64,000 nt of DNA from Methanococcoides orientis (lineage in GTDB: Archaea > Halobacteriota > Methanosarcinia > Methanosarcinales > Methanosarcinaceae), in contig NZ_CP073710.1 of assembly GCF_021184045.1 (NCBI RefSeq), forward strand, positions 1,622,685 to 1,686,684. The letters run 5' to 3'. Below, piece by piece: positions 10,765 to 17,572 of this stretch. Within the stretch, counting starts at the first letter, position 1; each line of letters starts with the position of its first letter. The notes under the pieces are model-generated. The model was given only the letters and a program-made list of their open reading frames with translations, ran no database searches and was not told the DNA's origin. The position numbers and the translations under genes were made by a program.

Positions 10765-11397
10765 ATGAAAGTGGTCCTTAAGATCGGTGGAAGCCTTATA
10801 GAGCAAGCCGATGAGCTGTTAAAAACAGTCGTTGAACACATTTCCAGCACCAAGAGCAAAGTAAAGATAGTGGTGGTGCCAGGAGGAGGTCCTTTTGCCA
10901 ATGGCATTAGAGAAGCAAGCAGCACACATTCGATCGGGGATGAGGCTGCCCACTGGATGGCTGTGGCAGCAATGGAACAATATGCATACCTTCTTATGGA
11001 CAAGAGTGGCGTGCCTTTGATAGATGATACGGATGATCTGACCGAAGGAGTATCCATCCTGTTGCCATACCAGTTACTAAGAACCACTGATGAGCTCGAA
11101 CATTCATGGGACGTTACTTCCGACACCATAGCTGCATGGGTTGCACATAGGATCGGTGCAATACTTATCAAAGCCACAGATGTTGATGGCGTGCTGAATG
11201 AAGGCGAACTTATCGAAGAGATCACTGCTAAAGAACTTAAGAGCATGGGAGAGACATGCACTGACCGGATACTACCATCTATATTAGAGAGATATGGCAT
11301 GGACTGTGTCATCGTTGACGGAACCTATCCGGAAAGAGTGGTTGCTGCTATCGAAGGGAAAGTGGTAAGGAGTACCTACATCAAGGGGAATATTTAA
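10765..11397 (+). CDS. mfnE: aminomethylfuran phosphate kinase MfnE (amino acid kinase family)
   Basis: A 210-residue kinase of the amino acid kinase fold. The N-terminal motif [11 protein letters not shown] and the glycine-rich [15 protein letters not shown] near residue 40 bind the phosphates of [20 protein letters not shown] near residue 135 is the second conserved block. In methanofuran synthesis MfnE phosphorylates aminomethylfuranmethyl phosphate to the diphosphate, the substrate of MfnF encoded just upstream. The 23-base gap to mfnF supports one operon. The protein is shorter than most amino acid kinases, as expected for this family. Confidence 0.82.
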   Translation: MKVVLKIGGSLIEQADELLKTVVEHISSTKSKVKIVVVPGGGPFANGIREASSTHSIGDEAAHWMAVAAMEQYAYLLMDKSGVPLIDDTDDLTEGVSILLPYQLLRTTDELEHSWDVTSDTIAAWVAHRIGAILIKATDVDGVLNEGELIEEITAKELKSMGETCTDRILPSILERYGMDCVIVDGTYPERVVAAIEGKVVRSTYIKGNI

Positions 11398-11498
11398 ATT
11401 ATATACCACGCATGTACAGAAACCGTTATAGCTTATCGCGACACGAACAGTTTCGTTCAAGCATTATACATATTTACAGAATCAAAAGGAGTATTACA

Positions 11499-11663
11499 AT
11501 GGCAAAAGTTGAACAATGCACATCATGTGGAGTTCGCCTTGCTGAGAAGGGATACACAAGATTCCCATGCCCAGCATGTGACACCGAACTTGGAAGATGT
11601 ACCAAGTGCAGACAACAGAGCAACCCTTACACATGCCCTAAATGCGGCTTTGTAGGACCCTGA
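11499..11663 (+). CDS. small zinc-ribbon protein (HVO_2753 / DUF1610-like)
   Basis: A 54-residue protein built from four CxxC knuckles: CTSCG, CPAC, CTKC and CPKCG, matching the archaeal double zinc-ribbon family predicted to bind RNA. The ATG at 11499 follows an AAGGAG Shine-Dalgarno motif. Longer in-frame readings start in the leader and lack such a site. The aEF-1B gene begins nine bases after its stop. This linkage to a translation factor is known in many archaea and supports a role around translation. Confidence 0.85.
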   Translation: MAKVEQCTSCGVRLAEKGYTRFPCPACDTELGRCTKCRQQSNPYTCPKCGFVGP

Positions 11664-11672
11664 GGAATCGAT

Positions 11673-11942
11673 ATGGGAGAAGTAGCAGCAACAATGAAGA
11701 TCATGCCAGAAGGTGTCGACACCGACCTGGATGACCTTAAGAACAAACTCGAAGCAGTATTGCCAGAAGGCTCATCAATGTTTGGTTCAGAGATCGAACC
11801 TGTTGCTTTTGGTCTTAAAGCACTCAAGGTAGTAATCCTTGTAGGCGACCTTGAAGGCGGCACCGAATCCGTTGAAGAGGCTTTTGCAAAAGTTCCTGGC
11901 GTAGAAAGTGTACAGGTTACTGAATTAGGCAGACCTGTATAA
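11673..11942 (+). CDS. translation elongation factor aEF-1 beta
   Basis: An 89-residue nucleotide exchange factor that reloads aEF-1A with GTP. The N-terminus GEVAATMKIMPEGVDTDLDDL and the central stretch EPVAFGLKALKVVILVGDLEGG match the archaeal EF-1B domain, and the length is that of the family. GAGG precedes the ATG. It is co-directional with the zinc-ribbon gene and is followed by a T-rich terminator. I am confident of the assignment. Confidence 0.93.
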   Translation: MGEVAATMKIMPEGVDTDLDDLKNKLEAVLPEGSSMFGSEIEPVAFGLKALKVVILVGDLEGGTESVEEAFAKVPGVESVQVTELGRPV

Positions 11943-11956
11943 TTACAGCAAACCTA

Positions 11957-11990
11957 TTCTTTTTTCTTTTTTCTTTTTTCTTTTCTTTTA
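11957..11990 (+). terminator. T-rich terminator after aEF-1 beta
   Basis: Runs of five to six T residues separated by single C residues begin 15 bases after the aEF-1B stop and end about 40 bases before the tRNA gene. Oligo-T tracts without a strong hairpin are the usual archaeal intrinsic terminators. Confidence 0.6.
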
Positions 11991-12029
11991 ATTTCCCATA
12001 ATACCTAGTAATTACTCTAATATCATCAA

Positions 12030-12101
12030 GGGCTCGTAGATCAGGGGGAGATCGTTACGTTCGCAACGTAAAGGCCGCGGGTTCAAATCCCGCCGAGTCC
12101 A
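12030..12101 (+). tRNA. tRNA-Ala (CGC)
   Basis: A complete cloverleaf of 72 bases. The seven-pair acceptor stem is GGGCTCG with CGAGTCC (one G-T pair). The D stem is GATC/GATC. The anticodon stem TTACG/CGTAA encloses loop TTCGCAA, giving anticodon CGC for codon GCG. The T stem is GCGGG/CCCGC with TTCAAAT, and the discriminator base is A. CCA is not encoded and no intron is present. An accessory-looking region with decayed genes begins right after its 3' end, a common arrangement for integration sites, although I found no second copy of the tRNA end. Confidence 0.95.
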
Positions 12102-12214
12102 GTAAGAAACTTTAGATAGACCTAGATAGATACAGATATTTGCGAGAATTAGGCATATAAGTCTCTGTCTTTTTTGTACTTAACATCAATGGCATTCCCA
12201 CATTACTATCCCGA

Positions 12215-12588
12215 TGCGGACATATAAAGAAAGCCTTCGAGACAGCCGGAGACGACATCCTGGACATCGGCCGGACAGAAGAACCGCGACATCCCCATCT
12301 CTTCCATCCGCGAGAAGAAACTCACCGATTTTCTAAAAGAGCTCGGCATCCCCAAATCCCGCTACCAGATCCAGATGTTCACCACCCCCCTACGGAACCA
12401 ACCCGGAAGACGTCTACGATGCGATCGTGGTCTCCTTCGAAACCTACCCCATAGCCCTGAAGATCAACGAGATCAAAAGGGCCAATGGCAGGCCCGAGAT
12501 CAAGATCATCAGGATAGAATACGTCATGCCCGATGATGATATCCCCATCTCTTCCATCAGAATCGTACACGGGTATTTGAAGAAGTAA
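12215..12588 (+). pseudogene. frameshifted copy 1 of an unknown gene duplicated at 15.6-16.0 kb
   Basis: Three frames must be joined to read one protein. The first has FETAGDDILDIG, the second GQKNRDIPISSIREKKLTDF through SRYQIQMFTTP. The third runs from YGTNPEDVYDAIVV to a TAA at 12586-12588. The second shift is one extra C in a C run after ACCA, when compared with the copy at 15620-16034. The aligned protein parts are clearly homologous between copies. I do not recognise the family. The gene is dead unless frameshifting is programmed, which a longer homopolymer alone does not suggest. Confidence 0.75.
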
Positions 12589-12767
12589 CGCCGTTAACCC
12601 GGTTGATGATATTTTACCATCAGGGAAACCACTGCTTCGCATAAGGAAATATTTTTTTGAGTATGCTCATCAAAAATAGGTGCAAGACACTGTATACACA
12701 CATAGAAAAAAAATCGTATCGCTTTGCTTAACTATTTTTATTTGACCTGATTATAATATGTCTTAGC

Positions 12768-13019
12768 TTGGTCCGCATCCTGACAAATGCAGCTGAAACT
12801 AAGTCCATGTATTTTTATTTTAAGTGTGATGCATTGAGCCCGGGGAAACGGGATCAAAGGTCCTCAGACAAGGTGGTTGCAATGATCAGGTCAAAGCAGT
12901 ACTATCAATATTATTTGGAAGCAGACAAGAAGGCCATAGGGAGAAAAGTAAAGGAAGTTTTCAACAATCAAACCAGAAGATATTCGTATTTATCGTATTC
13001 ATCAGTACGAATTTTGTAA
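12768..13019 (+). CDS. possible small basic protein, doubtful
   Basis: An open frame of 83 codons starting with TTG. Its central part (SKQYYQYYLEADKKAIGRKVKEVF) looks like a genuine helical, Tyr/Lys-rich protein. There is no clear Shine-Dalgarno motif. The last 50 bases overlap the 3' end of the minus-strand gene at 12968-13495, where its sequence becomes Tyr/Ser-rich and less convincing. It may be a remnant. No family was recognised. Confidence 0.25.
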   Translation: MVRILTNAAETKSMYFYFKCDALSPGKRDQRSSDKVVAMIRSKQYYQYYLEADKKAIGRKVKEVFNNQTRRYSYLSYSSVRIL

Positions 13020-13495
13020 CTGATAGCTCTTGACCTTTTGGTGTACTCAACTGTCATCCTGAGTTTTGTCCTCTCCCTGAAATTTATGGGAAGGCCCATC
13101 TCCCATCTTTTCTCATATTTGCCCACCCGATCCAATAACCTCTTGCTTAACTTGTATTTCTTTTTCGTCCTTCCCATCTGCCCTTTCTTCCTTGGTACAT
13201 CTTTGATAAGCAAAAGGTATCCTTTGCGCCTTTTCTTTGCATCTTCATAATGTTTTGAGTATCTGTGGATTATGTCGTAGACAGCATGTCTTGTTACCTT
13301 GTTCTTCTTGTTGGGGTTGTTGTTTACAAGATCCACAAGCTCATCGATCGTGAAATATTTGTTCCCGTTGTCCCTCATGGTCTGGAAAAGTACCATCTTT
13401 GCAGCTCCGTTATTGCCTCTTTGGTAGCAATAAAAGCACAAGTTCTTATCCGGATATTCCTTCTCAAAACCACATGATGGACATATCTAACTCAT
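12968..13495 (-). CDS. zinc-ribbon / HTH-like protein with an in-frame TAG at codon 3
   Basis: From TTG at 13441 the frame gives 157 residues, but that start cuts a zinc ribbon in half. Reading back from it gives CPSCGFEKEYPDKNLCFYC, then isoleucine, TAG (13487-13489), serine and an ATG at 13493-13495. The whole ribbon is therefore in frame with ATG-AGT-TAG. Next comes a helix-turn-helix-like region (FTIDELVDLVNNNP through RHAVYDIIHRY), then a very basic C-terminus. Reading through TAG as pyrrolysine, a degraded start, or initiation at TTG are all possible. No strong Shine-Dalgarno motif precedes the ATG. Function unknown, perhaps DNA binding. Confidence 0.5.
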
Positions 13496-13548
13496 AACTT
13501 ACTCTCTGACTTTTTTGGGTGCTTTGTGTACCATAGTATACGAGGATA

Positions 13549-13653
13549 CCATCGTTACCGATGGATAGACGAAGTAGGCAAGGCGTGAACGCCTGGTAGG
13601 GAGTCAGATGCTAGGATGTAAAAGTCGAAGATATCGCCAGCATATACCTGCCT
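13549..13653. ncRNA. candidate structured RNA or DNA element
   Basis: The non-coding stretch upstream of the zinc-ribbon/HTH gene holds several nested inverted repeats. CCATCG/CGATGG (13549-13554 with 13559-13564) forms a tetraloop hairpin. AGGCGT/ACGCCT (13581-13586 with 13589-13594) forms a tight hairpin. ATGCT/AGCAT pairs 13608-13612 with 13639-13643, and an outer AGGCA/TGCCT pairs 13576-13580 with 13649-13653. Together the last three give a small branched fold. I cannot match it to a known family and cannot tell which strand would be transcribed. Confidence 0.35.
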
Positions 13654-13686
13654 TACCTATATTTTCAATTTTTATTACACACTTTC

Positions 13687-13815
13687 TCAAAGAAATACTT
13701 TTCCTTCGTAAAATACTTTTTCTGAATCAAGAGCCACATATGCCTCCACAAAGGTCAGGATATCACCTATAGCACTCCGAATATCCTCAAGGTGATCATA
13801 CTGCGGATCATGCTT
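13687..13815 (-). pseudogene. HEPN (HepT-like) domain remnant
   Basis: A minus-strand frame reads KHDPQYDHLEDIRSAIGDIL then TFVEAY before drifting to a TGA at 13687-13689. This resembles the first helix of HepT/HEPN proteins, which are usually about 110-140 residues, so two thirds are gone. No start codon precedes it; a TAG lies directly before the lysine. It overlaps the end of the nucleotidyltransferase remnant by eight bases, the normal order and spacing of MntA-HepT toxin-antitoxin pairs. Confidence 0.5.
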
Positions 13816-14011
13816 CTACCAACTCTGCAAGAATATGCCAGCCGATGCGTGGTTTTAAAGCATTTTTGGATACGAGGTCCACATGCACGCCAAAAGCCTG
13901 TGAGAGTTCTTCTTCCAGACGTGCATAGCCAAACAACGTTATGGTCCCATTGAACTCTACAAGAATATCAAGATCACTCGACGAGGTCTGCTCCCTCCGC
14001 AGATTACGCAA
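13808..14011 (-). pseudogene. MntA-type nucleotidyltransferase remnant
   Basis: The 67-residue reading shows SSSDLDILVEFNGTITLFGY, the DxD half of the minimal nucleotidyltransferase active site, and then the usual VDLVSKNALKPRI block. The preceding GSxxR part is missing: upstream in frame the sequence reads SLCSLRNLRREQ where GSYARGEQ-like residues are expected. No ATG is available; the 14011 start would be TTG. With the HEPN scrap that follows, this is a decayed MntA-HepT module. Confidence 0.6.
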
Positions 14012-14029
14012 GGAGCATAATGAATATAT

Positions 14030-14047
14030 ACTTACTGGCCAGTAAGT
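14030..14047. promoter_or_regulatory. 18-bp perfect palindrome before the ATPase gene
   Basis: ACTTACTGGCCAGTAAGT is a perfect 9+9 inverted repeat. It lies six bases before the ATPase ATG and just after a TATA-like AATATATA (14022-14029). A dimeric repressor bound there would cover the transcription start, so it looks like an operator. It also lies in what would be the lost N-terminal coding part of the minus-strand nucleotidyltransferase remnant. Confidence 0.45.
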
Positions 14048-14053
14048 TACTGT

Positions 14054-15439
14054 ATGGTAAGATTCTTTGGCCGTGAGAAAGAACTGGCTATGCTCAATGA
14101 CATATACAACGCTCCGGGATCGTCCCTTGTCGTTCTTTATGGAAGGAGGCGAGTGGGCAAGACCGAGCTTAGCAGAGAGTTCCTCAAAGACAGGAAGGGA
14201 CTGTATTTTTTCATAGGGACGAAAAGCGAAGAGCTTCTGTTAAATGATCTTGAAGAGGAGATCGAGACCATCACAGGCATACGCCCGCGCCTTGAGGGTT
14301 TTGATGACCTGTTCCCGGTCCTGTTCGGCATAGAGGAGAAGCTTGTGATCGTGTTCGATGAGTTCCAGAACCTTGCAAAGGTCAATCCGGACCTGTTCTC
14401 AAAGTTCCAGAAATACTGGGATTCGTACCACAGGGAGAATGATCACATGTTCATAATGATCGGCTCGTACATCGGAATGATGAAAAAGATATTCGAGGAG
14501 AGCAAGGAACCTTTGTTCGGCAGGGCAACTTCGATACTGAACATCAGACCGTTCACATTCGCAGACAGCTACTCGTTCCTCAGCGGCATGAATCCGATGG
14601 AATTCGAGGAGGCCATGAAGACATATTTCATACTCGGAGGAGTACCGAAATACCTGCTGCTTTCAGGACAGTTCCACCAGCCGGATGCCATGGCAATGTT
14701 CAGGAAGCTCTTTTTGGAAATGCAGATCCTCCTGGAGGAGGCAAAGAACATCCTCATATTGGAATTCGGCTCGGAGCACAAGGGATATTTCTCGATCCTT
14801 GAGGGGATCGCCACCGGCAAGAGCACGCCTAACGAGATATCCGATTATACAGCGATCCCGTCGGCTACGGTATCCAAGTACCTGCATGAGCTGGTCCACA
14901 GGTACGAGATCGTAAAAAAGGAAGAGCCTGTCACAGGTGGAGGTAAAAGGAGCGGACGCTACTTCCTGGACGATAATTTCTTTACCTTCTGGTTCAGGTT
15001 CATCCATAAGTACTACGGCGTGTTCGAGATCGATCCTGAAAGGGCAGAGCAGCTCGTCCTGAAGGACATAAACACCTATTTCGGCTATGCCTTTGAGGAT
15101 GTGGCAAAGGAGATGCTAATATCCTACAACAAACAGGGACTTCTCCCCCTGAGGTTCACCGACATCGGAAGATGGTGGAGCAAGGACACTGAGATAGACC
15201 TGATGGCCTTTGACAGGATAGAGCACGAAGCACTCTTCTGTGAGGTAAAATGGAAGCACCTGACAAAGAAGGACGCCATGAAGGTAGCAACCAACCTGAA
15301 AAAGAAATCAGAGAAGGTCAGCGGCAAATGGAACAGTCACTACTGCCTGATCGCAAAAAGCATCGACGGCAAAGAGGAACTGCCATTCCTGACCCTTGCC
15401 CTCACCGACCTGGAAGAACATCTTAAAACCAGGCATTAA
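14054..15439 (+). CDS. archaeal AAA-type ATPase with DUF234-like C-terminus
   Basis: A 461-residue protein. It starts FFGREKELAMLNDIY and has Walker A LYGRRRVGKTEL near residue 32 and Walker B LVIVFDEFQNL near residue 98. An ATPase core runs to about residue 220 and a winged-helix region lies around residues 260-300. The C-terminus is DUF234-like, with a PD-(D/E)xK-style core: EIDLMAFD near residue 380, then FCEVKWK near residue 395. These proteins are widespread in archaeal mobile and accessory DNA, and their function is unsettled. The gene follows a perfect palindrome and faces decayed MntA/HEPN genes. Base composition resembles the chromosome. Confidence 0.82.
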   Translation: MVRFFGREKELAMLNDIYNAPGSSLVVLYGRRRVGKTELSREFLKDRKGLYFFIGTKSEELLLNDLEEEIETITGIRPRLEGFDDLFPVLFGIEEKLVIVFDEFQNLAKVNPDLFSKFQKYWDSYHRENDHMFIMIGSYIGMMKKIFEESKEPLFGRATSILNIRPFTFADSYSFLSGMNPMEFEEAMKTYFILGGVPKYLLLSGQFHQPDAMAMFRKLFLEMQILLEEAKNILILEFGSEHKGYFSILEGIATGKSTPNEISDYTAIPSATVSKYLHELVHRYEIVKKEEPVTGGGKRSGRYFLDDNFFTFWFRFIHKYYGVFEIDPERAEQLVLKDINTYFGYAFEDVAKEMLISYNKQGLLPLRFTDIGRWWSKDTEIDLMAFDRIEHEALFCEVKWKHLTKKDAMKVATNLKKKSEKVSGKWNSHYCLIAKSIDGKEELPFLTLALTDLEEHLKTRH

Positions 15440-15539
15440 ATTCTTTTATCAACTGCTTTACTTCTTCAGCTTCCAGATGAGAAAGGATACCACCTATGTT
15501 TGAAATATCGACATTAGGAGCCTTTTCAGGCATTTTCAT
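15423..15539 (-). CDS. 38-residue protein of unknown function
   Basis: ATG at 15537-15539 sits behind a perfect GGTGATC Shine-Dalgarno motif and opens a 38-codon frame, MKMPEKAPNVDISNIGGILS and on, ending in FNAWF and TAA at 15423-15425. The acidic helical middle (SHLEAEEVKQLIKEF) looks protein-like. Its end overlaps the ATPase gene end on the other strand by 17 bases. Three TTAGTAAT repeats precede it. It could be a real micro-protein or the preserved N-terminus of a lost gene. Confidence 0.5.
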   Translation of the reverse strand: MKMPEKAPNVDISNIGGILSHLEAEEVKQLIKEFNAWF

Positions 15540-15560
15540 ATTATGATCACCAAATTACAA

Positions 15561-15596
15561 TTAGTAATTTTAACAAAATTAGTAATCATTAGTAAT
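15561..15596 (-). promoter_or_regulatory. three TTAGTAAT direct repeats upstream of the 38-residue gene
   Basis: TTAGTAAT occurs at 15561-15568, 15579-15586 and 15589-15596, that is 22-57 bases upstream of the small minus-strand gene. The spacings are 10 and 2 bases. Direct repeats at promoter distance suggest a regulator binding site, but the A/T-rich sequence could also simply be promoter DNA. Confidence 0.35.
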
Positions 15597-15619
15597 CAAA
15601 AGTAGATCACCGATCGAAC

Positions 15620-16034
15620 ACACTTTTTACAGAAACAACCTGGGACGACATAGGGGACATCGGCCTGACATCCAACGCCATGGCCGGAGAAAAGAACCGC
15701 AACATCCCCGACTACCCCACCCGCGAAAAGAATCTCACCGATTTCATCAAAGAGCTCGGCATCCCCAGATCCCGCTACCAGATCCAGATGCTCACCACCC
15801 CCTACGGAACCACCCTGGAAAACGACTATGAATCAATCGTGGTCTCCCCCGAGACCTACTCCGTAGCCCTGAAGATCAACAAGATCAGAAAGACTGAAGG
15901 CAGACCTGAGATCAAGATCATCAGGATAGAATACCATGGTCGACGATGATATTCCTATCTCTTCCACAAGGATCGTACACAGGGAGATCGATGTACACGG
16001 GCATCTGAAGAGATTGCAGGCTAAAAGCGAATGA
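15620..16034 (+). pseudogene. frameshifted copy 2 of the unknown gene at 12.2-12.6 kb
   Basis: The main reading runs from TETTWDDIGDIG through an internal ATG at 15680 (MAGEKNRNIPDYPTREK) to KIIRIEY near 15931. There the frame breaks. Two bases are missing relative to copy 1, after which VDDDIPISSTRIVHREIDVH continues to a TGA at 16032-16034. An 89-residue open frame (15680-15949) survives but ends in out-of-frame residues. Both copies are followed by A/T-rich DNA with a shared ACTGTATA-like motif, so the duplicated unit was larger than the gene. Family unknown. Confidence 0.7.
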
Positions 16035-16253
16035 TCCTTCATTGAAATGAGCTTAATGTGCTGCTTTGCTCAGGTTAAATAATACTTGCTCGAAAGTTAA
16101 CACTAAAAACAATTGCAGCATACTGTATATACACTTCTTAAAAACCAAACCGATTGGCTTAAATATATTTATACCATATGGGAAGTTCAGGTACAAAACA
16201 AGTAAACTTTACATGTTGGCATGGTGGACAAAAAGAGCAAGAGGGTGTAAAAT

Positions 16254-16412
16254 TTGAAGTATGTTGAAAAGATCTGTCCAGTATGTGAGAACAAGTTCTT
16301 GGTAGAGAAGAAAGTGGCAGACAGGGAAATGTATTGCACGCTCAGATGTTGCTCCAAGGCCATGGCCGAGAATCCTGAAATTAATGCCAAACCAATTGAG
16401 ATCACGAACTGA
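16254..16412 (+). CDS. small zinc-ribbon protein with TTG start
   Basis: A 52-residue protein reading KYVEKICPVCENKFLVEKK, then MYCTLRCCSKAMAE. CPVC with a CTLRCC pair gives a four-cysteine zinc ribbon of the kind that recognises folded peptides or nucleic acid. The start is TTG at 16254, supported by GAGGGTG seven bases upstream. A TATA-like TTTAAATATATTTATA lies about 85 bases upstream. It is the first gene before the glycan locus. Similar tiny zinc-ribbon genes occur at 38.7-39.7 kb and 40.3 kb, though the sequences are not obviously close. Confidence 0.6.
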   Translation: MKYVEKICPVCENKFLVEKKVADREMYCTLRCCSKAMAENPEINAKPIEITN

Positions 16413-16467
16413 TTTCACAAATAATAACACAAATTTCACATTAAAACGAGTATTTGGGTCGATTTTT

Positions 16468-17571
16468 TTGAAGATATTACGTGTTGCAGCCGACATATAT
16501 CCTGCAGTCGTAGGTGGAGTAGGCATTCATGTCCATGAAATGTCAAAAGAACAGGCTAGATTAGGACATGAAGTAAATGTATACACAGCTATAACTGATT
16601 CTGAGCCAGACAATGAATCTACATCTGGCTACAACATTCGTCGGTTTAAACCCTTAATGAATCTGTTAGGCAATTCCATCATGCCAAATATGTTCTTAGA
16701 TCTATTCAAAAATAGACACAAACATGACATAATTCATGCACATTCCCACCTCTATTTTTCAACCAACTTGTGTGCACTTTTGAGGAAAATGGGATCATCC
16801 CCTCTTGTAATAACTAACCACGGATTAAATTCACAGACGGCTCCGGAATGGTTTCAAAATATCTACACCGCTACAGGGGCAAAGCTGACATTCTTAGCAG
16901 CTGACAAAATAATATGTTATACTGAAACAGGAAAGAATGAACTAATCGAGTTGGGCATCAAATCCCACAAAATAGAAGTGATCCATAACGGAATCGATAC
17001 AGACCATTTCGTTCCTGCAAAAAAACAATGTCTTGATAAAAAACGGTTGCTATGGATTGGAAGATATGCAAATGGAAAAGGTGTTGATAACCTAATAGAT
17101 GCATTCAATATTCTTAAATCAAAACATCCAGAAGCTTCCCTCACAATGGTTGGCAGAGGTCCGGATAAAGACAGGATAATACAAAAAATTCATGATCTAG
17201 AGCTGGACAAAGACATAACAATAAAAGACTTTGTTCCAAATTCTGAGATCGTACAATTATATCAAAACTCAAGTGTCTTTGTGCTCCCAAGTCTTGAGGA
17301 AGGCGTTCCAAGAACAATCCTGGAATCCATGTCATGTGGAGTTCCCGTAGTATGCACACGATTACCTCAGTTGGTAGACATCGTTGAAGGCAGTGGATTT
17401 CTTGTCCCCATAAAGGATTCACAAACATTAGCAGATAGGATATCCGAAATATTATCAGACATCTCCCTTGCAGAGGGGTTGGGACAAAACGGCAGGAAAA
17501 ATGTTGTTGCAAACTATTCCTGGAAAGATACTGTGAAAAGGACCATACAATTATACGAAGGACTGATCTGA
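16468..17571 (+). CDS. glycosyltransferase family 4
   Basis: A roughly 367-residue GT-B fold enzyme that moves a sugar from an NDP donor to a growing surface glycan. The N-terminal acceptor part has PAVVGGVGIHVHEMSKEQ. The C-terminal donor part has LLWIGRYANGKGVDNLIDAF near residue 195 and the GT4 E-x7-E region PSLEEGVPRTILESMSCG near residue 275. TTG at 16468 gives a start that leads straight into the fold. An ATG at 16384 is in frame but overlaps the zinc-ribbon gene and adds polar sequence. The next gene starts one base after its stop. Confidence 0.82.
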   Translation: MKILRVAADIYPAVVGGVGIHVHEMSKEQARLGHEVNVYTAITDSEPDNESTSGYNIRRFKPLMNLLGNSIMPNMFLDLFKNRHKHDIIHAHSHLYFSTNLCALLRKMGSSPLVITNHGLNSQTAPEWFQNIYTATGAKLTFLAADKIICYTETGKNELIELGIKSHKIEVIHNGIDTDHFVPAKKQCLDKKRLLWIGRYANGKGVDNLIDAFNILKSKHPEASLTMVGRGPDKDRIIQKIHDLELDKDITIKDFVPNSEIVQLYQNSSVFVLPSLEEGVPRTILESMSCGVPVVCTRLPQLVDIVEGSGFLVPIKDSQTLADRISEILSDISLAEGLGQNGRKNVVANYSWKDTVKRTIQLYEGLI

Positions 17572-17572
17572 A

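Noticed and set aside
12030-12101. tRNA-Ala as one side of a proven integration site
   Set aside because: I found no second copy of its 3' end and no integrase in the window, so only the suspicion is reported.
13804-13827. A third in-frame TAG before the HEPN fragment, possible pyrrolysine codon
   Set aside because: The HEPN gene is truncated to one helix and has no start codon further upstream with an RBS, so the TAG is most simply part of the decay.
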